From the NCBI GenBank assembly GCA_030765045.1, contig CM060966.1, positions 63,605,786 to 63,669,785 of the forward strand: a DNA stretch of 64,000 bases, given 5' to 3'. This stretch comes from Tenodera sinensis (lineage: Eukaryota > Arthropoda > Insecta > Mantodea > Mantidae). The stretch's first letter is position 1; each line of letters starts with the position of its first letter. The notes under the pieces are model-generated. The model saw nothing but the letters and a program-made list of their open reading frames with translations. It searched no databases and was not told where the DNA came from. Below, piece by piece: positions 22,498 through 32,700 of the stretch. Position numbers and translations under genes: made by a program.

Positions 22498-25400
22498 AGG
22501 GACAGGCTGGTTCACGGAATAAATGCAATACAGGGTTTAGTGCATAAAGAATTGCCTTTTATGAAGATAGAGGTAAATAGGATTCCCTCATTCGCGTTGA
22601 TTGACACGGGTAGTGTGGTAACATTAGTTAATGCACAGTATATTAAGGATAAGCGTAGAGATCTAATGGTTGAGGAAACACAATTCATTACGGTAGATAG
22701 CAGCCCGTTGAAGATTATTGGATCCTTAGTAATTCCATTGAAAATTGGGGAGTTTCGTTGGAACTATAAAGTTTATGTCATAGAGGAATTATTTGTACCA
22801 CTGATCTTAGGAGCGGATTTTGTTAGACATACACAAATGGTAGTGGATTTAGCGAGAGCAAAAGCTTATTTCGGTTTTCAGCCAAGTACTTATATTCCAT
22901 TACAAACTTGGTTAAAACAGAGTCCAGGGGGTACAGTTATTTCTAATGTGGAAGAAGAACGGTTAAACAGGGAAATTGATCTGGGATATTTATCATCGCA
23001 ACAACAGAGTAAATTACAACCACTTTTGGATGAGTTTACCGATGTATTAACGAAACGCCTGGGACGAACGAACCTTATGCAATATGAAATTCAGTTACAA
23101 GATCAAACACCGGTACGATTATCGCCTTATCGGCTACCCCCAAATCGGCTAAATTTATTAAGAAAGAAAGTAAACGAAATGTTAGAAACTGGAGTGATAG
23201 TACACTCCCAGTCAAATTATTCAAGTCCGGTGTTCGTAGTACCAAAGGCAAATAATGACGTGCGGTTAGTAGTAGATTATAGACAGTTGAACCAGAAACT
23301 GCGGATTGATTCAACCCCATTACCCCATATTCATTACTCATTTCATTGGTTTGCAGGAGCAAGATATTTTACAACTTTGGATTTAAACAGTGCGTATTAC
23401 CAGATCCCTTTACATGAGAATTCTCGACGGTATACAGCTTTCACCACAGATTATAATTTGTTTGAATTTACTTCACTACCTTTCGGTTTGGCGGTTGGAG
23501 CTCAGGTCTTAACACAGTTACTAGATAAGATCTTTGGGGATATTAAATTTACTTATCTTTATCATTACTTAGATGATCTTTGTATTTATTCGAGTACTTT
23601 TGAGGAACATCTTTGCCATATAAGAGAGGTGTTTACGAGATTACGTAACGCTGGATTAACAGTTAATCCGCAAAAAGTGAAGTTCGCTACTTCAGAATTG
23701 AGATTCTTGGGGCATATTATCTCGTCACAGGGAGTACGAGTAGATCCTGACAGAGTACTTAAGATTCGCGAATATCCGCGACCACGGTCGGTTAAGCATA
23801 TAGCAAGATTTTTGGGAATGGTTAATTATTTTTCGAAGTTTATCCCCGTTTATGCAGATTTGGCTGAACCATTAAATAGATTACGTAAGAAAGGAGTAAA
23901 GTTTCATTGGGATATAGAGCAAGAAAAGGCGTTTATTAAATTAAAGGAATGTTTAATGTCACCTCCAATATTGGCAGTACCCGACTTCTCAAAAAAATTT
24001 GTGCTTCAAACGGATGCCTCGTCGGGAGCGATTTCGGCGGTATTGCTATTAGAATCTGCCGAGGGGAGGAAAGCAGTGGCTTATGCATCACGAAGATTAT
24101 CAGCGACCGAGAGAAAATATTCAATTTACGAATTGGAGGCCCTAGCGGTGTTATATGGCTTGGAGAAATATCGATTTTACCTGGAACATACCGAATTTCA
24201 ATTAGAAACAGACAATCAGGCGATATCATGGGTCTTAGCGAAACCGAGGAAAGCAGGGAAAATTGCCAGATGGGCATTAAAATTATCTAGCTTTAAGTTC
24301 ACAGTAAAACATGTCAGAAGTTCGAGTAATTCAATAGCGGATGCTCTGTCAAGGATGTATGATACGCCAGTGGATAATTGTGAACAAGTTTCAGGAAAAG
24401 TATGTACAATATTATCAAATCTTCCCTCGTTGTTTGAAGATATCCGAACCTATCAACGTAACGATAGTGAATTGGGGCCCCTATTGCAACAGGTTGAGGG
24501 GGGGGGGGAAGGAGTACCAAAATATGTCGTACAGGATGGAGTATTGTGTTGTAAAAATAGAACGCAGGACGCAAAGATTCTGGTACCAAAGAGCTTAGTG
24601 CCAGAGCTGTTTACCTATTTTCACGAAGCGCCTAGTGGGGGGCACTTAGGGGGGTTTAAAACCAGAGCTAGGATCAAACAGTATTTCAGATGGAAAGGAA
24701 TGGATAAAGAGATAACCCAGAGAGTAGCTCAGTGTCGTAGGTGTAAACAGAGCAAGCCTGTAAAGAGTAAGCAAGTGGGGTATTTGGCCTCCAAGGTAGC
24801 TGAACGGCCAATGGAGAGATTGTTTGTCGATTACATCGGACCATTTCCGAGGAGCAAGATGGGAAATAAACATGCGCTGGTGATAGTTGATGCGTTTACA
24901 AAATATGTTTGGATACGAGCAGTTCGTGAAGCGAACACCCATAATGTGATTAAGGAATTGCAAGGCATAATTGCTGTCTTCGGAGTACCGGAGGAAGTCG
25001 TTTCGGATAATGCCACGTGTTTTAAGTCAAGGGCGTTTAAATCGTTTTGTTGGGGAAGTGGCATTCGTAACGTATTCATGGTACCCTACTATCCTAAGGC
25101 GTCACAAAGTGAAAGGGTTAATAGAAACCTGAAGAATGCGTTGATTGCCTATCACTCAGATGATCACACCAAGTGGGACCAGAACTTGTACTGGTTGCAA
25201 TTTGCATTTAATGCGGCTAGGCACGAGAGTCATGGCGAGAGCCCGTTCAGGTTAATGTTTAAATTCCAGCCTAACTGTCCTCTATCTAATTTATGGGGGA
25301 TTAAGGACATTTTGCCGGATAAAGTAAGCGAGTCCGAGATTCGGGAGACCTGGAAACGGGTCAGACGTAATTTATTGAAGGCTAGAGATAAAGTGGCTAA

Positions 25401-25626
25401 GTACTATAATGCGGGACGACAAGCTCCTCACTTTCAGGTTGGCGATATAGTGTACGTACAGAATCATCCCCAGAGTAAGGCAAGTAATAAGTACACGGCT
25501 AAACTCGCCCCGAGATATAAGGGCCCATGGCTTATAGAAGAATTCACATCTCCAGTCTCAGTGCGATTGACGGAGAGCGGGACTGGAAAATCAAGCTTTG
25601 CGCATGTGTCTCAATTGAAGAAATAA
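22492..25626 (+). CDS. pol: Pol polyprotein: protease, RT, RNase H, integrase (1,044 codons after gag stop)
   Basis: Replication and integration enzymes, probably made as a Gag-Pol readthrough product and cut by its own protease. Residues are counted from the codon after the gag TGA. Aspartic protease: DTG at 38-40 and ILGADF at 105-110. Reverse transcriptase: LDL with D297, the LPFGLAVGAQ segment (F331, G332) and YLDD with D361 and D362. RNase H: D508 (QTDAS), E549 (ELEALAV) and D574 (ETDNQ). Integrase: zinc-binding H711, H718, C748, C751; catalytic D780, D839, E874, with 34 residues between the last two; then a GPY/F-like module reading GPW at 1011-1013. It ends in HVSQLKK with no chromodomain. 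The domain order is that of Ty3/gypsy. The first ATG in frame (22561) lies just before the protease; independent initiation there is possible but less likely than readthrough. A run of 11 G lies between RNase H and integrase. No broken domain seen. Confidence 0.95.
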   Translation, partial: QLRDRLVHGINAIQGLVHKELPFMKIEVNRIPSFALIDTGSVVTLVNAQYIKDKRRDLMVEETQFITVDSSPLKIIGSLVIPLKIGEFRWNYKVYVIEELFVPLILGADFVRHTQMVVDLARAKAYFGFQPSTYIPLQTWLKQSPGGTVISNVEEERLNREIDLGYLSSQQQSKLQPLLDEFTDVLTKRLGRTNLMQYEIQLQDQTPVRLSPYRLPPNRLNLLRKKVNEMLETGVIVHSQSNYSSPVFVVPKANNDVRLVVDYRQLNQKLRIDSTPLPHIHYSFHWFAGARYFTTLDLNSAYYQIPLHENSRRYTAFTTDYNLFEFTSLPFGLAVGAQVLTQLLDKIFGDIKFTYLYHYLDDLCIYSSTFEEHLCHIREVFTRLRNAGLTVNPQKVKFATSELRFLGHIISSQGVRVDPDRVLKIREYPRPRSVKHIARFLGMVNYFSKFIPVYADLAEPLNRLRKKGVKFHWDIEQEKAFIKLKECLMSPPILAVPDFSKKFVLQTDASSGAISAVLLLESAEGRKAVAYASRRLSATERKYSIYELEALAVLYGLEKYRFYLEHTEFQLETDNQAISWVLAKPRKAGKIARWALKLSSFKFTVKHVRSSSNSIADALSRMYDTPVDNCEQVSGKVCTILSNLPSLFEDIRTYQRNDSELGPLLQQVEGGGEGVPKYVVQDGVLCCKNRTQDAKILVPKSLVPELFTYFHEAPSGGHLGGFKTRARIKQYFRWKGMDKEITQRVAQCRRCKQSKPVKSKQVGYLASKVAERPMERLFVDYIGPFPRSKMGNKHALVIVDAFTKYVWIRAVREANTHNVIKELQGIIAVFGVPEEVVSDNATCFKSRAFKSFCWGSGIRNVFMVPYYPKASQSERVNRNLKNALIAYHSDDHTKWDQNLYWLQFAFNAARHESHGESPFRLMFKFQPNCPLSNLWGIKDILPDKVSESEIRETWKRVRRNLLKARDKVAKYYNAGRQAPHFQVGDIVYVQNHPQSKASNKYTAKLAPRYKGPWLIEEFTSPVSVRLTESGTGKSSFAHVSQLKK
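24498..24508 (+). other. Run of 11 G within pol
   Basis: Homopolymer inside the linker between RNase H and the integrase zinc finger, encoding glycines in the open frame. A change of one base here would separate integrase from the rest of Pol. It is in frame as given. It could be a slippery site or a place where sequencing error is likely, but I see no reason to think it is functional. Confidence 0.6.
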
Positions 25627-25710
25627 TAGGAATAGGAATTGTAAACTGAGATGTTCTCCGGGGTAGGATGAAGGGTTCACATCTTCAAGGCTATTGTTTC
25701 ACAATAGATT
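25627..25710 (+). other. Region between pol stop and polypurine tract
   Basis: 84 bp with no open frame of note. It is too short for an env gene. It contains a short inverted repeat, ATTGTTTCACAAT at about 25693-25705, which could form a small hairpin. Confidence 0.6.
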
Positions 25711-25722
25711 AAAGGGGGGGAG
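25711..25722 (+). other. Polypurine tract
   Basis: AAAGGGGGGGAG directly abuts the TG start of the 3' LTR. Its position and all-purine composition fit the plus-strand DNA primer left by RNase H. Confidence 0.85.
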
Positions 25723-26743
25723 TGTAACGGATTAATTAGTGGGGGGCACGAACAGCAGTTGGAAGAGCCAAAAAGAGAGGGTGGTCGGCAAGAGATGGAA
25801 CAGCTTGAGATGACGCCAGAGAAAAAAGCCTGTGGTCTAGAGGTTTCTACTGCGTAGTTAGTGTGCGTTTTTTTTTTTTTTGGAGTCTACCGTGAGATGT
25901 GACCAGGAGTTCGTCCGCCATCAACAAGGGGAAGTAGAACCCGGGCACCAGTGCAAGTCGGCACCCACTGGTCGTGGGGAATGCAAGATAGGCGCATAAA
26001 CTTCATTCTCCCAGTTACATGGAATACGACTTGGTGCATCTGGTTCCCTTTGGCAAAGGAGCGGTATGGACTTCTGAGGTGGTTGAGCCAGTTAAGTCTG
26101 GTTAGAGACGTCGCCTATGTGCAAGGAGGCTTCGATGAATGGCGGTGAAAGCTGAGGACACCGTTGTACACTGTCGACCAGGGCGTGGCTACTCCAGGCT
26201 GGAAGTTCTCCGTACATCCTATATCTTCTAGTGCCGACATCGGGATGAGTATCAGTTTTGTTAATAATACTTTGTAGGAGTGGGAAAACTCCAGAGGGAC
26301 AGTTAACAAAGGGGGATTGCTCTGTACGAGGCCCCTTATCAGTAAACCGGAGAGCAACTCGGTAGTTTAGTTAGTGGATATTGTCACAGACTGTACGCAA
26401 GATTTCCAGCTAGTATTTTCTCTGTAATTAACTGATTCCAAATATAGGAAAGGTTCTTGTTTTCATTTTAGAATTTTCATGTTAATATTTAATAGCGTTC
26501 ATTATCAAGTTGGTGGTTTCATTTTAATATTTTTAAGTTACTACGTAACGGAGTCCATTGTTAAAATTATTGTTTTTTTAACTAATTGCTTGTTAATATT
26601 TAACACCTTTCACTATAATAAATGTTATGCTATGCTGTAGTGTGTTGTGTTACTTGGTAGTACCCTGTAACGATCCTGCGGAATACGCTAGTAAGGAAAG
26701 GGAAAGGTAGTAGGTGTAAGCAAAACGCAAAAGGAGCGTAACA
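25723..26743 (+). repeat. 3' LTR (1,021 bp)
   Basis: Same length as the 5' LTR and, as far as I can read, the same sequence, including the 14-T run at 25868-25881. It starts TGTAACGG directly after the polypurine tract and ends GCGTAACA directly before ATAC and satellite. Confidence 0.96.
26617..26622 (+). terminator. Polyadenylation signal AATAAA in 3' LTR
   Basis: Copy of the signal at 21051 in the 3' LTR, where it would direct 3' end formation of the genomic transcript. Confidence 0.65.
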
Positions 26744-26747
26744 ATAC
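26744..26747. repeat. Target site duplication, right (ATAC)
   Basis: ATAC directly follows the 3' LTR and matches the four bases before the 5' LTR. The satellite resumes with CATGAAAATGTG in the same phase and orientation as before the insertion. Confidence 0.88.
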
Positions 26748-29700
26748 CATGAAAATGTGTAAGTTTTGATGTGCATTTCTTGCATATACAATGAAAATAT
26801 GTAAGCTTTTGATGTACATTTCTTGTATATACAATGAAAATGTGCAAGTTTGTGATGTACATTTCTTGTATGTACAATGAAAATGTGTAAGTTTTGATGT
26901 ACATTCCTTGTACATACAATGAAAATGTGTAAGTTGTGATGTACATTTCTTGTATATACAATGAAAATGTGTATGTTTGGATGTACATTTCTTGTATATA
27001 CAATGAAAATGTGTAAGTTTTGATGTGCATTTCCTTATATACAATTAAAATGTGTAACTTTTGATGTGCATTTGTTGCATATACAATGAAAATATGTAAG
27101 CTTTTGATGTACATTTCCTGCATGTACAATGAAAATGTGTAAGTTTTGATGTACATTTCTTGTATATACAATGAAAATGTGTAATTTTGTGATGTACATT
27201 TTTTGTATGTACAATGAAATGTGTAAGTTTTGATGTACATTCCTTGTATATACAATGAAAATGTGTAAGTTGTGATGTACATTTCTTGTATATACAATGA
27301 AAATGTGTAAGTTTTGATGTGCATTTCCTTATATACAATGAAAATGTGTAACTTTTGATGTGCATTTCTTGCATATACAATGAAAATATGTAAGCTTTTG
27401 ATGTACATTTCCTGTATGTACAATGAAAGTGTGTAAGTTTTGATGTACATTTCCTGTATGTACAATAAAAATGTGTAAGTTTTGATGTACATTTCTAGTA
27501 TATACAATGAAAATGTGTAAGTTTTGATGTACATTTCTTGTATATACAATGAAAATGTGTAAGTTTTGATGTACATTCCTTGTATATACAATGAAAATGT
27601 GTATGTTTTGATGTACATTTCTTGAGTGTACAATGAAAATGTGTAAGTTTTTGATGTACATTTCTTGTATATACAATGAAAATGTGTAAGTTTTGATGTA
27701 CATTTCTTGTATATACAATGAAAATGTGTCTGTTTTGATGTACAGTTCTTGAGTGTACAATGAAAGTGTGTATGTTTTGATGTACATTTCTTGTATATAC
27801 AATGAAAATGTGTATGTTTTGATGTACATTTCTTTTATATACAATGAAAGTGTGTAAGTTTTGAAGTACATTTCTTGTATATACAATGAAAATGTGTAAG
27901 TTTTGATGTACATTTCTAGTATATACAATGAAAATGTGTAGTTTTTATGTACATCTCTTGAATATACAATGAACATGTGTAAGTTTTGATGTACATTTCT
28001 TGTATGTACAATGAAAATGTGTAAGTTTTGATGTACATTCCTTGTATATACAATGAAAATTTGTAAGTTGTGATGTACATTTCTTGTATATACATTGAAA
28101 ATGTGTATGTTTGGATGTACATTTCTTGTATATACAATGAAAATGTGTAAGTTTTGATGTGCATTTCCTTATATACAATTAAAATGTGTAACTTTTGATG
28201 TGCATTTGTTGCATATACAATGAAAATATGTAAGCTTTTGATGTACATTTCCTGCATGTACAATGAAAATGTGTAAGTTTTGATGTACATTTCTTGTATA
28301 TACAATGAAAATGTGTAAGTTTGTGATGTACATTTCTTGTATGTACAATGAAAATGTGTAAGTTTTGATGTACATTCCTTGTATATACAATGAAAATGTG
28401 TAAGTTGTGATGTACATTTCTTGTATATACAATGAAAATGTGTAAGTTTTGATGTGCATTTCCTTATATACAATGAAAATGTGTAACTTTTGATGTGCAT
28501 TTCTTGCATATACAATGAAAATATGTAAGCTTTTGATGTACATTTCCTGTATGTACAATGAAAGTGTGTAAGTTTTGATGTACATTTCCTGTATGTACAA
28601 TAAAAATGTGTAAGTTTTGATGTACATTTCTAGTATATACAATGAAAATGTGTAAGTTTTGATGTACATTTCTTGTATATACAATGAAAATGTGTAAGTT
28701 TTGATGTACATTTATTGTAGATACAATGAAAATGTGTATGTTTTGATGTACATTTCTTGTATGTAGAATGAAAATGTGTAAGTTTTGATGTACATTCTTG
28801 TATATACAATGAAAATGTGCCAGTTTTGATGTACATTTCTTGTATATACAATGAAAGTGTGTAAGTTTTTACGTACATTTATTGTAGATACAATGAAAAT
28901 GTGTATGTTTTGATGTACATTTCTTGAGTGTACAATGAAAATGTGTATGTTTAGATGTACATTTCTTGATATACAATGAAAGTGTGTAAGTTTTAATGTA
29001 TATTTCTTGTATATACAATGAAAATGTGTATGATTTGATGTACATTTCTTGTAAGTACAATGAAAATGTGTAAGTTTTGATGTACATTTCTTGTATATAC
29101 AATGAAAATGTATAAGCTTTTGATGTACATTTCTCGTATGTACAATGAAAATGTGTAAGTTTTGATGTACATTTCTTGTATGTACAGTGAAAATGTGTAA
29201 GTTTTGATGTACATTTCTTGTATATACAATGAAAATGTGTAAGTTTTGATGTACATTTCTTGTATGTACAATGAAAATGTGTAAGTTTTGATGTACATTT
29301 CTTGTATATACAATGAAAATGTCTATGTTTTGATGTACATTTCTTCAGTGTACAATGAAAATGTGCAGCTTTAATGTACATTTCTTGTATATACAATGAA
29401 AATGTGTAAGTTTTGATGTACATTTCTTGTATATACAATGAAAATGTGTAAGTTTTGATGTACATTTCTTGTATATACAATGAAAATGTGTAATTTTGTG
29501 ATGTATATTTCTTGTATGTACAATGAAAATGTGTAAGTTTTGATGTACATTTCTTGTATATACAATGAAAATGTGTAAGTTGTGATGTACATTTCTTGTA
29601 TATACAATGAAAATGTGTATTTTTGATGTACATTACTTGTGTATACAATGAAAATGTGTAAGTTTTTATGTGCATTTCCTTATATACAATGACAATGTGT

Positions 29701-29798
29701 AACTTTTGATGTGCATTTCTTGCATATACAATGAAAATATGTAAGCTTTTGATGTACATTTCCTGTATGTACAATGAAAATGTGTAAGTTTTGATGTA
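26748..29798 (+). repeat. Right-array segment before the first marked HOR unit
   Basis: Contains a duplication at an offset of 1,134 bp, exactly 27 monomers: TTCCTTATATACAATTAAAA occurs at 27031 and 28165, followed in both by CATTTGTTGCATATAC and TTTCCTGCATGTAC monomers. The ACATTTATTGTAGATAC monomers appear from about 28710. One monomer at about 27216-27228 has lost an A (ACAATGAAATGTG). The start of this segment continues the sequence before the retroelement. Confidence 0.75.
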
Positions 29799-32700
29799 CA
29801 TTCTTGTATATACAATAAAAATGTGTAAGTTTTGATGTACTTTTCTTGTATATACAATGAAAGTGTGTAAGTTTTGATGTACATTTCTTGTATATACAAT
29901 GAAAATGTGTAAGTTTCTATGTACATTTCTTGATGAAAATGTGTAAGTTTTGATGTACATTTCTTCTATATACAATGAAAGTATGTAAGCTTTGATGTAC
30001 ATTTCTTGTATATACAATGAATATGTCTAAGTTTTGATATACATTTCTTGTATATACAATGAAAATGTCTAAGTTTTGATATACATTTCTTGTATATACC
30101 ATGAAAATTTGTATGTTTTGATGTACATTTCTTGTATATACACAGAAAATGTGTAAGTTTTGATGTGCATTTCCTTATATACAATGAAAATGTGTAACTT
30201 TTGATGTGCATTTCTTGCATATACAATGAAAATATGTATGCTTTTGATGTACGTTTCTTGTATATACAATGAAAATGTGTAAGCTTTGATGTACATTTCT
30301 TGTATATACAATAAAAATGTGTAAGTTTTGATGTACATTTCTTGTATATACAATGAAAGTGTGTAAGTTTTGATGTACATTTCTTGTATATACAATGAAA
30401 ATGTGTAAGTTTCTATGTACATTTCTTGATGAAAATGTGTAAGTTTTGATGTACATTTCTTGTATGTACAATGACAATGTGTAAGTTTTGATGTACATTC
30501 CTTGTATATACACTGAAAATGTGTAAGTTGTGATGTACATTTCTTGTATATACAATGAAAATGTGTATGTTTTGATGTACATTTCTTGTATATACAATGA
30601 AAATGTGTAAGTTTTGATGTGCATTTCCTTATATACAATGAAAATGTGTAACTTTTGATGTGGATTTCTTGCATATACAATGAAAATATGTAAGCTTTTG
30701 ATGTACATTTCCTGTATGTACAATGAAAATGTGTAAGTTTTGATGTACATTTCTTGTGTATACAATGAAAATGTGTAAGTTTTGATGTACATTTCAAGTA
30801 TATACAATGAAAATGTGTAAGTTTTGATGTGCATTTCTTGCATATACAATGAAAATATGTAAGCTTTTGATGTACATTTCTTGTATATACAATGAAAATG
30901 TGCAAGTTTGTGATGTACATTTCTTGTATGTACAATGAAAATGTGTAAGTTTTGATGTACATTCCTTGTACATACAATGAAAATGTTTAAGTTGTGATGT
31001 ACATTTCTTGTATATACAATGAAAATGTGTATGTTTGGATGTACATTTCTTGTATATACAATGAAAATGTGTAAGTTTTGATGTGCATTTCCTTATACAC
31101 AATTAAAATGTGTAACTTTTGATGTGCATTTGTTGCATATACAATGAAAATATGTAAGCTTTTGATGTACATTTCCTGCATGTACAATGAAAATGTGTAA
31201 GTTTTGATGTACATTTCTTGTATATACAATGAAAATGTGAAAGTTTGTGATGTACATTTCTTGTATATACAATGAAAGTGTGTAAGTTTTGAAGTACATT
31301 TCTTGTATATACAATGAAAATGTGTAAGTTTTGATGTACATTTCTAGTATATACAATGAAAATGTGTAGTTTTGATGTACATCTCTTGAATATACAATGA
31401 ACATGTGTAAGTTTTAATGTACATTTCTTGTATGTACAATGAAAATGTGTAAGTTTTGATGTACATTCCTTGTATATACAATGAAAATGTGTAAGTTGTG
31501 ATGTACATTTCTTGTATATACAATGAAAATGTGTATGTTTGGATGTACATTTCTTGTATATACAATGAAAATGTGTAAGTTTTGATGTGCATTTCCTTAT
31601 ATACAATTAAAATGTGTAACTTTTGATGTGCATTTGTTGCATATACAATGAAAATATGTAAGCTTTCGATGTACATTTCCTGCATGTACAATGAAAATGT
31701 GTAAGTTTTGATGTACATTTCTTGTATATACAATGAAAATGTGTAAGTTTGTGATGTACATTTCTTGTATGTACAATGAAAATGTGTAAGTTTTGATGTA
31801 CATTCCTTGTATATACAATGAAAATGTGTAAGTTGTAATGTACATTTCTTGTATATACAATGAAAATGTGTAAGTTTTGATGTGCATTTCCTTATATACA
31901 ATGAAAATGTGTAACTTTTGATGTGCATTTCTTGCATATACAATGAAAATATGTAAGCTTTTCAAGTACATTTCCTGTATGTACAATGAAAGTGTGTAAG
32001 TTTTGATGTACATTTCCTGCATGTACAATAAAAATGTGTAAGTTTTGCTGTACATTTCTAGTATATACAATGAAAATGTGTAAGTTTTGATGTACATTTC
32101 TTGTATATACAATGAAAATGTGTAAGTTTTGATGTACATTCCTTGTATATACAATGAAAATGTGTATGTTTTGATGTACATTTCTTGAGTGTACAATGAA
32201 AATGTGTAAGTTTTTGATGTACATTTCTTGTATATACAATGAAAATGTGTAAGTTTTGATGTACATTTCTTGTATATACAATGAAAATGTGTCTGTTTTG
32301 ATGTACATTTCTTGAGTGTACAATGAAAGTGTGTATGTTTTGATGTACATTTCTTGTATATACAATTAAAATGTGTATGTTTTGATGTACATTTCTTGTA
32401 TATACAATGAAAGTGTGTAAGTTTTGAAGTACATTTCTTGTATATACAATGAAAATGTGTAAGTTTTGATGTACATTTCTAGTATATACAATGAAAATGT
32501 GTAGTTTTGATGTACATCTCTTGAATATACAATGAACATGTGTAAGTTTTGATGTACATTTCTTGTATGTACAATGAAAATGTGTAAATTTTTTATGTAC
32601 ATTTCTTGCATATACAATGAAAATGTGTAAGTTTTTTATGTACATTTCCTGTATGTACAATGAAAATGTGTAAGTTTTGATGTACATTTCTTGTGTATAC

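Larger units (their letters stand above)
20157..26743 (+). mobile_element. Intact Ty3/gypsy LTR retrotransposon, 6,587 bp
   Basis: Complete element in the order LTR, PBS, gag, pol (PR-RT-RNase H-IN), PPT, LTR, flanked by a 4-bp duplication. Integrase lies after RNase H, which places it in Ty3/gypsy (Metaviridae) and not Ty1/copia. There is no env-like frame after pol and no chromodomain at the integrase C-terminus. The reading frames are open, the LTRs read as identical and the catalytic residues are present, so it looks like a recent and possibly still active insertion. Its base composition is clearly less AT-rich than the surrounding satellite. The lineage is uncertain; the 4-bp AT-rich duplication and LTR ends TGT...ACA would fit 17.6/297-like insect elements, but this was not tested by phylogeny. 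Confidence 0.96.

Noticed and set aside
22540..22542. Independent pol start at GTG
   Set aside because: The frame is open back to the gag stop and GTG is not a likely eukaryotic start here; readthrough from gag explains the layout better.
23936..25079. Frames of 82-113 codons on either strand inside pol
   Set aside because: They overlap the RNase H and integrase coding sequence in other frames and show no domain; they are shadows of pol.
25500..25626. Chromodomain at the integrase C-terminus
   Set aside because: The protein ends shortly after the GPY/F-like module; there is no room for a chromodomain and no aromatic-cage pattern.
25627..25722. env gene or third open frame
   Set aside because: Only 96 bp lie between the pol stop and the 3' LTR, and no frame of note is present.
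28700..29340. Possible second mobile element at the cluster of ATTGTAGATAC variant monomers
   Set aside because: All bases still fit the 42-bp monomer in register; the cluster is a satellite variant group that recurs at 34.5, 37.7, 39.0, 48.0 and 53.4 kb.
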